DNA of 64,000 nucleotides from B30-G6 sp964633115. Lineage in GTDB: Bacteria > Desulfobacterota > Desulfobacteria > Desulfobacterales > B30-G6. The notes beneath the pieces are model-generated. The model saw nothing but the letters and a program-made list of their open reading frames with translations. It had not been told where the DNA came from and made no database searches. This document shows positions 34,865-43,051 of this stretch, piece after piece. The DNA lies in NCBI GenBank assembly GCA_964633115.1, contig CAZWEO010000017.1, forward strand, positions 1-64,000. The letters are read 5' to 3'. The position numbers and the translations under genes are program-made. Numbering within the stretch: position 1 is the stretch's first letter; each line of letters opens with the position of its first letter.

Positions 34865-35656
34865 ATGAAAAAGGTATGGATTGTTTTAATTGCACTTGCC
34901 CTGATAATGGCTGCCGGAACTGTTCAGGCCAAGGATTGGAAAGTTATACGCATTGGCGTTGAAGGCGCCTACCCTCCCTTTAGCTGGGTTACGCCTGATG
35001 GTGAACTCAAGGGATTTGATATCGACATCGCCCGGGCCCTTGTGGATGCCATGGGCGCCGAAATCAAGATGGTTCCCCAGGACTGGGACGGCATCATTCC
35101 GGCCCTGTTGGCCCGCAAGTACGATGCCATTATCGCCTCCATGTCCATCACCGAGGAGCGCAAGAAAAAAGTGGCCTTTACCGACAAGTATTACAACACC
35201 CCTGGTAAATTTATCTGCAAAAAAGGCTCTATGAAGGATTTTACGCGAGCAGAGGTAGCAAAAGCCACCGCCGGCAAAAAAATCGGCGTCCAGCGTGCCA
35301 CCATCCACGATCGGTTCGTAACCGAACAAGGTGCTAAAAACGCATCTATCAAACGCTACGGCACCCAGGATGATGCCTATCTGGACCTTGTGGCCGGTCG
35401 GGTGCATATGTTGCTTGCCGACAGTGTCGCCATGCTGGACGGTTTTCTGAATAAGCCTGAAGGAAAGGATTATCAGTTCATCGGCCCTGATTTGAATGAA
35501 AAAAAATATTTCGGAGAGGGCGCCGGGATCGCCTGCCGCAAACAGGATAAGGATCTGGTGGATAAGTTAAATAAAGCCATTAAGCAGATTCGTGCCAACG
35601 GCACCTACAAAAGTATCCAGGATAAATACTTTGACTTCGACGTCTACGGTGAATAA
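34865..35656 (+). CDS. periplasmic amino acid-binding protein, family 3
   Basis: A 263-residue exported binding protein resembling Lys/Arg/Orn/His-binding proteins. The signal peptide (MKKVWIVLIALALIMAAGTVQA) is followed by IRIGVEGAYPPFSWVTPDGELKGFDIDIA, DWDGIIPALLARKYDAIIASMSITEERKKKVAFTD and a C-terminal KAIKQIRANGTYKSIQDKYF. The start is the ATG after GGAGGAGAT; the frame runs 15 codons further up. A strong promoter lies upstream and a strong terminator at 35701-35735, so it is a single-gene unit. No permease or ATPase follows; it may share the importer at 28647-31325. Confidence 0.93.
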   Translation: MKKVWIVLIALALIMAAGTVQAKDWKVIRIGVEGAYPPFSWVTPDGELKGFDIDIARALVDAMGAEIKMVPQDWDGIIPALLARKYDAIIASMSITEERKKKVAFTDKYYNTPGKFICKKGSMKDFTRAEVAKATAGKKIGVQRATIHDRFVTEQGAKNASIKRYGTQDDAYLDLVAGRVHMLLADSVAMLDGFLNKPEGKDYQFIGPDLNEKKYFGEGAGIACRKQDKDLVDKLNKAIKQIRANGTYKSIQDKYFDFDVYGE

Positions 35657-35700
35657 TATTTTTACGCGATGTTACAAATCGTAACTTCGTCGCTATAAAT

Positions 35701-35735
35701 AATAAAATGGGAGAGCTGTGCTCTCCCATTTTATT
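35701..35735 (+). terminator. strong intrinsic terminator after the binding-protein gene
   Basis: AATAAAATGGGAGAGC pairs perfectly with GCTCTCCCATTTTATT (16 bp) round a TGT loop. The A/T-rich base provides T-runs in both directions. Confidence 0.88.
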
Positions 35736-35752
35736 TTAAAAGGAATTTAACT

Positions 35753-36895
35753 GTGTCTACCAAAAGTGTTGAGAAAAGAGCTCTACCGGTAAACAGTATG
35801 GGAACCGAACGTTCCCTATCCATCATCCGCTATGGCGATGGATCCAAGCCTCATAAGGCCTATATCCAGGCCGGCTTGCATGCAGACGAGGCACCTGGCT
35901 ATCTGGTTATGCATCATTTGATAAAATTGCTGGAAGCGGCCGATCAGTCCGGCGCCATTCAAGCAAATATCGTATTGGTTCCTGTGGCCAACCCGGTAGG
36001 TGCCGACCAGTGGCACGAAGAAGTTCTGAGAGGTCGCTTCGATTATTTCAACAACACCAATTTCAACCGCAAGCACCTGGATATCACATCGTTGGTGGCC
36101 GCGCGCATTAAAGACCAAATGACCGACTCAGCCGAGGAGAATAAAATACTCATCCGCCAAGCAATGGCAGAAGTGTTGCCAACGGTATCCACCGAAGACG
36201 AATCGGCCCAGCTTAAACATGCGCTTTTATCGCTATCTTTTGATGCCGACATCGTCTTGGATTTGCACTGCGACTACCAGGCCATCACCCATGTTTATAT
36301 GGGCACCCCCCTCTGGCCGGATGCCAAGGACTTATCTGCCCAAATCGGTGCCCAGGCTACGTTGCTGGCCAAGGCTAGCGGTGACAATCCCTTTGATGAA
36401 GCTTGCAGCCGGATCTGGTGGGAACTGGCTGAAAAATTTCCGCACAAACCCATTCCATGCGCCTGCTTGGCAGCCACGATCGAACTGCGTGGTATTTCCG
36501 ATGTCTCCCATGAGCTCGCCGCCAAGGACGCCCAGAATATTTATCACTTCCTGCAGCGGCGCGACTTGATCGCCGGTGAAGCGCCAGTCTTACCCGACTT
36601 GCTGTATGATGCCACACCCCTACGCGGCGTCGAACATATCAAAGCCACCACACCGGGTGTGGTCGTCTTTCTGAAATCACCGGGAGAACAGGTAAAACCT
36701 GGTGATGTCATTGCCGAGGTGTTCAATCCCTTGGCTAATGCTGGCGACGATGAGATCACGCCAATCCGTTGTAGCATTGACGGCGTTATGATTTCCATCA
36801 ATGTCGATCGTTTTGCACGGCCCGGACGCATCTTGGCGAAGGTAGCGGGAAAGGAACCCCTGACAGGGAAAGGCGAGACGTTGCTGACAGCTTAA
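35753..36895 (+). CDS. succinylglutamate desuccinylase/aspartoacylase-like zinc deacylase
   Basis: A 380-residue M14-type metallohydrolase of the AstE/AspA group, which cleaves an N-acyl group from an amino acid or similar small molecule. Zinc-site motifs are QAGLHADEAPG (His43, Glu46) and LDLHCDYQAITH (His172). TIELRG near residue 244 holds a candidate general base. The C-terminal 90 residues include a lipoyl-like beta domain (TTPGVVVFLKSPGEQVKPGDVIAEV). Start is the GTG at 35753 with AAAAGGAA upstream, just after the terminator. It is beside an amino-acid-binding protein gene, so an amino acid derivative is a fair substrate guess. Confidence 0.88.
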   Translation: MSTKSVEKRALPVNSMGTERSLSIIRYGDGSKPHKAYIQAGLHADEAPGYLVMHHLIKLLEAADQSGAIQANIVLVPVANPVGADQWHEEVLRGRFDYFNNTNFNRKHLDITSLVAARIKDQMTDSAEENKILIRQAMAEVLPTVSTEDESAQLKHALLSLSFDADIVLDLHCDYQAITHVYMGTPLWPDAKDLSAQIGAQATLLAKASGDNPFDEACSRIWWELAEKFPHKPIPCACLAATIELRGISDVSHELAAKDAQNIYHFLQRRDLIAGEAPVLPDLLYDATPLRGVEHIKATTPGVVVFLKSPGEQVKPGDVIAEVFNPLANAGDDEITPIRCSIDGVMISINVDRFARPGRILAKVAGKEPLTGKGETLLTA

Positions 36896-36897
36896 TG

Positions 36898-37005
36898 AGG
36901 GTTGGAGGGTCGTAGGTTTGAAGGGCTGGAGCCAGGGTTTGTAAATTTTTTGTTCTGTTTTAACATTCAACATCGAACTTTCAACATTGAACTTCGAATA
37001 TGCTG
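36898..37005. repeat. word-repeat spacer
   Basis: Contains GGGTTGGAGGGTCGTAGG words, then AACATTCAACATCGAAC and TTCAACATTGAACTTCGAA. The second pair belongs to the ACATTCAACATCGAAC family also present near 13070 and 59612-59717. Confidence 0.5.
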
Positions 37006-37023
37006 ATTTCATAAAGGAATAAT

Positions 37024-37965
37024 ATGGCTGGCTCATCGAATAGAGCAATTTATGGAGCTATCATTGCAAATACCGCTATAGCCATTAGTAAGTTTTTCGC
37101 TGCCTTTTTTACCGGTTCTTCAGCCATGTTTTCCGAGGGCATACACTCTTTGGTAGATACCGGCAATGGGTTTCTCTTGTTGATTGGCGTTCGGAAAAGC
37201 AAGAAACCAGCCGATATTAAACACCCGTTTGGTTATGGCAAAGAGATTTTTTTCTGGAGTTTTATCGTTGCACTTTTAATATTTGCTTTGGGAGGTGGAA
37301 TTGCTATTTATGAGGGTATCAAACACATTAAGCACCCACAATCCTTGTCAAATGTTGGGTGGAACTATTTGATTCTCATACTTGCCATGATTTTTGAGGG
37401 AGCGGCTTTGAGGATCGCTTTACAGGAGTTCAATACTACCCGTTATGCAAAATCATTTTTCAAAGCACTTAAAGATAGTAAAGATAGTGCCACCGTTGCT
37501 GTCGTAATTGAAGATACTGCCGCTTTACTTGGATTGCTTATCGCTTTTCTTTCAGTGCTGCTTGGGCAATTAACTGGTTGGGTCTATTTTGACGGCTTGG
37601 GCTCCATTCTGATTGGTGTTTTGTTGGTATCTGTATCGTTGTTCTTTGCTGTTGAATGTAAAGCCTTACTGATCGGCGAAGGACTTTTAACAGAAGATAT
37701 AGAGAAAATCACAACTATTCTCGCGAATGAAAAGCGTGTTATTGCATTTCAGAGGCCTTTGAGCCTTTATTTTGGACCAAGTCAGGTTTTAGTCAATCTA
37801 GATGTAAATTTTGCAGATAATCTCACATCGGATGATATTGAAGAAACAATCGATAGAATTGAGGTTAAGATAAAAGCCGCTCTTCCTCTGGTAAACCGTA
37901 TATATGTCGAAGCTGGTACTCTGCGACAAAGAAGCAGAATAAGAGCCGAGAATATTTCCCGATAA
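37024..37965 (+). CDS. cation diffusion facilitator (CDF) family transporter
   Basis: Inner-membrane metal/proton antiporter of 313 residues with six predicted helices (about 10-30, 42-60, 76-100, 112-130, 157-180, 186-206). Helix 2 has the metal-site HxxxD (SEGIHSLVDTGNG). In helix 5 the second metal motif reads VVIEDTAALLG with no His, as in the ZnT9-like branch, so the ion preference may differ from Zn/Cd exporters. A shortened cytosolic domain (about 220-300) follows. AAAGGAATAAT precedes the ATG. It is convergent with the ACT-domain gene. Confidence 0.88.
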   Translation: MAGSSNRAIYGAIIANTAIAISKFFAAFFTGSSAMFSEGIHSLVDTGNGFLLLIGVRKSKKPADIKHPFGYGKEIFFWSFIVALLIFALGGGIAIYEGIKHIKHPQSLSNVGWNYLILILAMIFEGAALRIALQEFNTTRYAKSFFKALKDSKDSATVAVVIEDTAALLGLLIAFLSVLLGQLTGWVYFDGLGSILIGVLLVSVSLFFAVECKALLIGEGLLTEDIEKITTILANEKRVIAFQRPLSLYFGPSQVLVNLDVNFADNLTSDDIEETIDRIEVKIKAALPLVNRIYVEAGTLRQRSRIRAENISR

Positions 37966-37986
37966 TCTCACATAATATTTTCGCGA

Positions 37987-38466
37987 CTAGGTGAATATTT
38001 TACGGGCTAAGTCTATATCTTCGGGGCAAAACACAAACAAGCATTTGGAGTCCGGTGACGACACAGATCCGTACACATAATTAATATTGACGCCTTCTTC
38101 GCCGAATTTGGTCGAGATTCGGGCCAATTCACCCGGGGTATTCTCCAGCTCCAGGGCCACCACCGGCATAATGTCAAATAGATATTCATTCTCGGTCAGC
38201 AAATTCATGGCCTTATCGGTATCGTCTACCAGCAGCCGGATCAAGGCAAATTGCGCCGAATCCTTGCGCATGGAATTATAACTGGCGGCCGATGCAATCC
38301 GTTTAAGGCTTTTTCCCCTGGCTCTGAAAAGAGCTTGTACGTAACCGGATGCATCCTGAATCGTTAAGGCATCGATGTTGATCTTGTTTTCCCCAAAGGC
38401 GGTTGCCAGCTTGCCCAGTTCACCGGGTTCATTTTTCATGAATAAAGATATTTCCGTTCGGATCAT
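37987..38466 (-). CDS. tandem ACT-domain protein
   Basis: A 159-residue protein with two ACT domains (about 3-70 and 78-150), each starting with an EPGELGKLA or TPGELARIS turn that binds small ligands, usually amino acids. No catalytic domain is attached. Such proteins are often encoded beside phenylacetate-CoA or other acyl-CoA ligases. Here it follows an AMP-dependent ligase gene on the same strand 70 bases downstream, suggesting feedback control or sensing for that enzyme (inference). Word repeats fill the short gap. Confidence 0.85.
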   Translation of the reverse strand: MIRTEISLFMKNEPGELGKLATAFGENKINIDALTIQDASGYVQALFRARGKSLKRIASAASYNSMRKDSAQFALIRLLVDDTDKAMNLLTENEYLFDIMPVVALELENTPGELARISTKFGEEGVNINYVYGSVSSPDSKCLFVFCPEDIDLARKIFT

Positions 38467-38479
38467 GGCCGACTCCTTT

Positions 38480-38537
38480 TCGTAAGCCGTAAGCCCTAAG
38501 GCTACTCTTAGCTACTGACAGCTGAATGTTAGCCGCT
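38480..38537. repeat. AGCTACTGACAGC-type word repeat
   Basis: CGTAAGCCGTAAGCCCTAAGG followed by AGCTACTGACAGCTGAATG, related to the 14826-14891 repeat, between the ACT and ligase genes. Confidence 0.4.
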
Positions 38538-40057
38538 TATTGCTGACCGTACAATGCTTTAACTTTCTGTCGATCGATTTCTCCGCTAGACGTCAACGGC
38601 ATCTCGGCTACAAATTCCACATACTGCGGTTTTTTATAACGCGCGATCCGGTCTCCCACAAACGCAATCAAGTCTTCGGGAGTCAAGCTCTGTCCGGATT
38701 TGAGTTGGCAGACCGCTTTGATTCCCTCTTTCCATTTAGGATCGGGAACGCCGATGACGGCTGTTAGTTCAACAGCCGGGTGTTCCAAAACAACCTTCTC
38801 AACTTCGGCAGGATAGACGTTCTCACCGCCCGGTTTAATTAGCTCCTTTTCAGGCTTGCGTCCGGCATACCAGAGATATCCGTCGGCGTCAAGACGGCCC
38901 AAATCGCCGGTATGGTGCCAGCCATTGCGGAATGTTTCGGAATTTTCATCAGATAGATTCCAGTATCCCTGAAATACAAGTGGTCCGCGTACAGCGATTT
39001 CTCCCACTTCTCCTTGCGCCACAGGGTTGTCGCTGTCATCCGAAAGCTGGACCCTGGCAAAAGGAACCGGCTTACCAGCTGAACCGGGCTTCTCATTATA
39101 GCTGGCCATGGTGGTGATGCACGATGTCTCGGTTTGGCCGTATAGCGTATGGAAAACACCATTGGTTTCGGTTTGAAAAGCCTCGATGGTTTCAGGCGTA
39201 TCCAAGCCCAGAACGACTCGCAACGACTCCAGGGATTGTTTGGTCTGCTCGGCGGCTTCCAAAATATTTCCCAAGATGGGAGAAAAATCAAAGAAAAATG
39301 ACACGCCATAATTTTCGATTAACTCAACCGCCTTGGCAGCATCAAATTTGTGCATGTTAATGTTTTGGATGCCTGCCTGAAAACTGCTGGTGGCCATAAA
39401 CAGGCCACCCACATGAAAAAGCGGCAATAGATTCAGATGTACATCCTTGACATCCATGCCTAAGCCGTTATTCAAAACCAAATTGGCGCATAATACATTG
39501 GCATGACTTAATAGGGCGCCACGCGGCCGACCGGCCACCGCCGCGGTATGGATGATAACCAGACCATCGGAGGTACTTACATCCACGGATTTCAAATCAG
39601 CTGAACTGCCATACAAGGCTTCCAAGCTTTCAAATGGCCCCTGATCAATACTCAAATTATAGATTTTTTGAATCGATGGCAACTGATCCTGGATACCGGC
39701 AATGGTCTCATGTAAATCCGGATCCACAAAAAGTATTACGGGTTCACAATCATTGAGATTGAAAACCACCTCATCCGGGGATAGGCGCCAGTTGATGGGC
39801 AGCATAATGGTACCGAGGGCTGCGGCGGCTCCATATAGGACAAAATACTCTAGGCTGTTCTGGGCGAAAACACCGATGCGGTCACCTTTTTTGATCCCGC
39901 TTTGCTGCAAGCCTGCGGCCAGCCTATCAACCTCGTGCTTATATTCAGAAAACGTGATCCTTCGGTTATCTCGAGACTCATACCAAGCTGGCTGGTCTTT
40001 ATAAGACAGTGCGTTTTGAGAAATCAGATCATAAAAGGTGTAGTCATACAATCCCAT
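38537..40057 (-). CDS. AMP-dependent acyl-CoA synthetase family protein with altered motifs
   Basis: A 506-residue ANL-superfamily enzyme that should activate a carboxylate to its CoA thioester. Clear motifs are LYGQTET, HTGDLGRLDADGYLWYAGR and ELIKPGGENVYPAEVE. Two usually strict motifs differ. The phosphate-binding loop reads HTAAVAGRPRGALLSH rather than TSGTTGxPKG. The C-terminal loop reads PLTSSGEIDRQK, with Glu where the adenylation Lys is expected. Activity is therefore uncertain or specialised. It is encoded between the Usp and ACT genes, all on the minus strand. Confidence 0.88.
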   Translation of the reverse strand: MGLYDYTFYDLISQNALSYKDQPAWYESRDNRRITFSEYKHEVDRLAAGLQQSGIKKGDRIGVFAQNSLEYFVLYGAAAALGTIMLPINWRLSPDEVVFNLNDCEPVILFVDPDLHETIAGIQDQLPSIQKIYNLSIDQGPFESLEALYGSSADLKSVDVSTSDGLVIIHTAAVAGRPRGALLSHANVLCANLVLNNGLGMDVKDVHLNLLPLFHVGGLFMATSSFQAGIQNINMHKFDAAKAVELIENYGVSFFFDFSPILGNILEAAEQTKQSLESLRVVLGLDTPETIEAFQTETNGVFHTLYGQTETSCITTMASYNEKPGSAGKPVPFARVQLSDDSDNPVAQGEVGEIAVRGPLVFQGYWNLSDENSETFRNGWHHTGDLGRLDADGYLWYAGRKPEKELIKPGGENVYPAEVEKVVLEHPAVELTAVIGVPDPKWKEGIKAVCQLKSGQSLTPEDLIAFVGDRIARYKKPQYVEFVAEMPLTSSGEIDRQKVKALYGQQ

Positions 40058-40151
40058 GGAATCACATCTCCTTCATTAATCCCTGGCAAGAGCGGAAATC
40101 GCTAATCTTGTGATGATTTTTTTGGCGAGTATAAATTGACCTATCAAAGCG

Positions 40152-40188
40152 GCGTAGCCGCTTATATAATTTCGCGCAGCGAAATTAT
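40152..40188 (-). terminator. terminator overlapping the usp stop codon, plus GC mini-hairpin
   Basis: In the sense of the usp gene, ATAATTTCGC/GCGAAATTAT pair over 10 bp with a TGC loop, and the TAA stop is inside the first arm. A 7-bp AAGCGGC/GCCGCTT hairpin with a 3-base loop follows. The same two-part design is seen after smpB and after the LOG gene. Confidence 0.7.
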
Positions 40189-40580
40189 GATTTAACAGAT
40201 ATAACCGGGCAAGGTGCTTTTAATATGATGTATTGTGCGGTTGAACCCAACAGTAGCTTGCTTGTACGTGATTTCTTCTGAATGCCCACATAAATCAGAT
40301 CAACGTTATTTTCCTCTGCAAAAAATACAATATCCTCGCCCGGTGAAAGACCCCGGGCTAGTTGGGTCACTTCACAAGCAGTTCCATTTTCTTTGAAGTC
40401 TGCTTTTATTTTTTCCAGCTTCATAGTTAGCTGACTAAGGCGTTCCGGATTTTCACCTTTGCCTCCCTCGCTGGAAGATACGAGCAGAATCTCGGCATCA
40501 AAGGAACGTGCATGGGTCTTGGCTAGCTCCAAGGCCAGTTGGGACTCCGTGGTATCAGCATAGGCCACCAGTATTTTCAT
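40185..40580 (-). CDS. universal stress protein (UspA family)
   Basis: A 131-residue Usp-fold protein. It begins MKILVAYADTTESQLALELAKTHA, and the ATP-type loop appears as VGIQKKSRTSKLLLGSTAQYIILKAPCPVISV, close to the G-2x-G-9x-G-S/T pattern. The frame is open upstream for 44 codons, but ATG 40580 follows AAAGGAG. It ends inside a hairpin terminator. The ligase and ACT genes follow on the same strand, and the liv-type operon precedes it beyond dyad element E2. Confidence 0.9.
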   Translation of the reverse strand: MKILVAYADTTESQLALELAKTHARSFDAEILLVSSSEGGKGENPERLSQLTMKLEKIKADFKENGTACEVTQLARGLSPGEDIVFFAEENNVDLIYVGIQKKSRTSKLLLGSTAQYIILKAPCPVISVKS

Positions 40581-40634
40581 CGAGAACTCCTTTCTCCAGC
40601 ATATCGCGTCATGCATTATCTGAATTATGCACAG

Positions 40635-40798
40635 CCTGGAGGCATTCATAGGCAAGGCATCTGAGGATTGCCTTCGATTTAGCGACTCGACAAGCTTAAA
40701 TCGAAAACTCAACGTAGTGATTTACCCTGTCCCGCCGTAGCTCGAAGAGCGAAGTCGGATTCGAATCCTCAGCAACACGGCATATGGAGGCCTCCGGG
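40635..40798 (-). repeat. long dyad element E2 abutting the livF-like stop codon
   Basis: Outer arms of 16 bases (40635-40650 and 40783-40798) agree at 13 positions, with most differences giving G-T pairs. The inner motifs CAAGGCATCTGAGGAT and CGAATCCTCAGCAAC are near copies of those in E1 (10732-10830). The middle contains GACTTCGCTCTTCGAGC on the gene-sense strand. The element begins one base after the stop codon of the upstream ATPase gene. Confidence 0.75.
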
Positions 40799-40799
40799 A

Positions 40800-41621
40800 C
40801 TACATCCAGCGTTTGCGCCGTTTGTAGGATTTAACATCTTTAAAAGATTTTCTACCGCCCCCCTGGGTGATACCCATATAAAATTCTTTTACGTCCGGAT
40901 TCTTTTTTAACTCGTCCGAGGGGCCCTCCAGAACAATTTTACCCGACTCCATGATATAGGCATAATTGGAGACTTCCAGGGCAATTTTGGCATTCTGCTC
41001 CACCACCAGGATGGTTGTTTGCATCTCCTGGTTAATACGCGTGATGTTGTCGAAAATCTCCTTAACCAGAAGGGGTGCCAGGCCCAATGACGGTTCATCC
41101 AGCATGAGCATCTTGGGAGAAGACATCAAGGCCCGCGCAATGGCAATCATCTGTTGTTCCCCGCCGGAGCAGTATCCGGCCAGGCGGTTGGTCACCCGTG
41201 AAAGCCGCGGAAAATGTTCATACATGAGACCCTGATCTTTACGGATGTTTTGGGTTCCATCTTTGCGGGTGATGGATCCCACACGAATATTCTCATCCAC
41301 GGTAAGATGCTTGAAAACACGACGGCCTTCCGGCACCATCACCGCACCCAGCCTTACCACATGAGTACCCAGAACGTTGGTAATGTCATTGCCCTCAAAT
41401 TTAACATAACCGTCCTTGATAAATCCGTTTTCCGGTTTGAGAAGACCGCTGATGGCCCGCAATGTTGTGGTTTTACCGGCCCCGTTGGTTCCCAGCAGGG
41501 CCACAATGCCACCCTCAGCAACACTGAGACTTACGCCGCGCAACACCTGAACAATATCATTATAAACAACTTCAATATTGTTGACATCTAACAGATTACC
41601 ATTGGATGTTTGAGTCGTCAT
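40800..41621 (-). CDS. branched-chain-type ABC transporter ATPase, LivF-like
   Basis: A 273-residue ATPase with Walker A GTNGAGKTT, signature YCSGGEQQMIAIARAL and Walker B MLMLDEPSLGLAP. A long basic C-terminal tail (KSFKDVKSYKRRKRWM) is not typical. It is the last gene of an operon ordered LivG, acyl-CoA ligase, LivH, LivM, binding protein, LivF. The linked CoA ligase suggests an organic or aromatic acid substrate, as opposed to an amino acid (inference). Confidence 0.93.
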   Translation of the reverse strand: MTTQTSNGNLLDVNNIEVVYNDIVQVLRGVSLSVAEGGIVALLGTNGAGKTTTLRAISGLLKPENGFIKDGYVKFEGNDITNVLGTHVVRLGAVMVPEGRRVFKHLTVDENIRVGSITRKDGTQNIRKDQGLMYEHFPRLSRVTNRLAGYCSGGEQQMIAIARALMSSPKMLMLDEPSLGLAPLLVKEIFDNITRINQEMQTTILVVEQNAKIALEVSNYAYIMESGKIVLEGPSDELKKNPDVKEFYMGITQGGGRKSFKDVKSYKRRKRWM

Positions 41622-41639
41622 TTTTTATCGTTTCTTACG

Positions 41640-41664
41640 GGAGGGCTGCTTGAAGCAACCCTCC
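41640..41664 (-). ncRNA. intra-operon hairpin after the binding-protein gene
   Basis: GGAGGG/CCCTCC closes a stem continued by TGCT/AGCA, between the binding-protein stop and LivF. It is likely an mRNA-stabilising or attenuating structure. Confidence 0.5.
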
Positions 41665-41735
41665 TTTTAGGTAGTTTAATGCAGCAACGCTGTATCAATT
41701 AACATTGCGAAACAATGTACATCGCAGAAGCGATA

Positions 41736-42962
41736 TTATTGTTTGATCTTCTGGACATACTCAGAAACGAACGGTGCACCGACTTCATAGAAAAGCCCAC
41801 CCTTGGAAACGTAGAGCTGCAGGGTGTCCACACCTTCACGGTCGGTTTTTGAAAAAGTTACCGGGCCAACTGTGGTCAACGAATTAAAGGCATTGAATCC
41901 GTTCATGGCCAGCAGTTCCTCGTACAAGGCAGCACGGGTTATCTTTTTGCCTTTGGCTTTGGCCCGCCGGATGGTTTCTACCGCCACCTGTACGACCATG
42001 ATGCCATTGGTGTAGTTGGCATCTTTGGCCAGTTTCTCGTCCCGGCCATATCTTTTGGCCAAGGCGAACTGTGCGTCCCTTCCCGGCCCTTTGGCGGTCA
42101 TCATTTTGTAAGATGTTGTCCAATAGTAGTTCTCATTGGCAGCTGAACCGGCCAAAGCGACAAGCGCAGGTCCACCGCCATAATGACAACCCAGGAAAGT
42201 GACTTTGCCAGCCTCGCCATAAGTTCTAGCGATCATGCCCAGGCTTTGAGCACCCTTCAACATGGTGGCCACTGGCGGTTGAACAGTTTGGCTGATCACA
42301 TATTGGACCCCTTTGCTTTTAAAACGTTGCAGCATTGCCGTGTTGTCCAAGTCCTTGCCATGCTCCACAATTTCAACCAGATCGATGGCCAGGCCTGCAG
42401 CGATTGATTTTTTAACATCATCGCGGGGCGCGCGTCCAAACGCGGAGGGATGCAGGAACAAAGCCACTTTGGGCTTACCGCTGCCCTTGTGGTTTGCGGC
42501 CACATACTCGGCCAGACCGACTGCTTGGCTGGAGTAAGAGGCAATGGGTAGATGGATATAATCGTTTTCTTGCAGGTTCCCCGCATGAAAGGAAGCCGGT
42601 AGAACCGGGATTTTTTCTTCTTGAAAATCCTTGCGCAAAGCCATCGTGCTGCCTGTGGAGTAGTTCAAATAAAAGACAATTTCTTCATCCAAGAAATCTT
42701 CAAAATTACGTTTGGTAACTTCGGTCTTGTAACCGTCATCCCGGATAAAGCAAACCAGTTTATCATCGCCCAGCATTTTTTCATCATTGACATAGCGGAC
42801 ATAGTCCTCAGCTCCCTTGGAATAGGGGCTGCCCACATCAGATGTAGGCCCGGTAATGGCCAGAGACAGACCCATTTTGTAGGTTTCCCCGGCAAAACTC
42901 AGTGTGGAAAATGCAACCAGAAAAGACAGCGCAACCAGCAGGATTGTTAAGTTTCTTTTCAT
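41736..42962 (-). CDS. branched-chain-type ABC transporter, periplasmic binding protein
   Basis: A 408-residue type I periplasmic binding protein (LivJ/LivK class). It has a signal peptide MKRNLTILLVALSFLVAFSTLSFA-G, then YKMGLSLAITGPTSDVG, and AGKVTFLGCHYGGGPALVALAGSAA in the hinge region. GGGAGGTAGAAAAG precedes ATG 42962; the frame is open 15 codons further. It lies inside the transporter operon, downstream of LivM and followed by a hairpin and LivF. Confidence 0.92.
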   Translation of the reverse strand: MKRNLTILLVALSFLVAFSTLSFAGETYKMGLSLAITGPTSDVGSPYSKGAEDYVRYVNDEKMLGDDKLVCFIRDDGYKTEVTKRNFEDFLDEEIVFYLNYSTGSTMALRKDFQEEKIPVLPASFHAGNLQENDYIHLPIASYSSQAVGLAEYVAANHKGSGKPKVALFLHPSAFGRAPRDDVKKSIAAGLAIDLVEIVEHGKDLDNTAMLQRFKSKGVQYVISQTVQPPVATMLKGAQSLGMIARTYGEAGKVTFLGCHYGGGPALVALAGSAANENYYWTTSYKMMTAKGPGRDAQFALAKRYGRDEKLAKDANYTNGIMVVQVAVETIRRAKAKGKKITRAALYEELLAMNGFNAFNSLTTVGPVTFSKTDREGVDTLQLYVSKGGLFYEVGAPFVSEYVQKIKQ

Positions 42963-43051
42963 CTTTTCTACCTCCCTTTTTGTTTTTGTTAAGCGGTTCA
43001 GAGTCAATTGAACATCACATCTACAAGGTTGAATGGTTCAAGCTGCAACCA

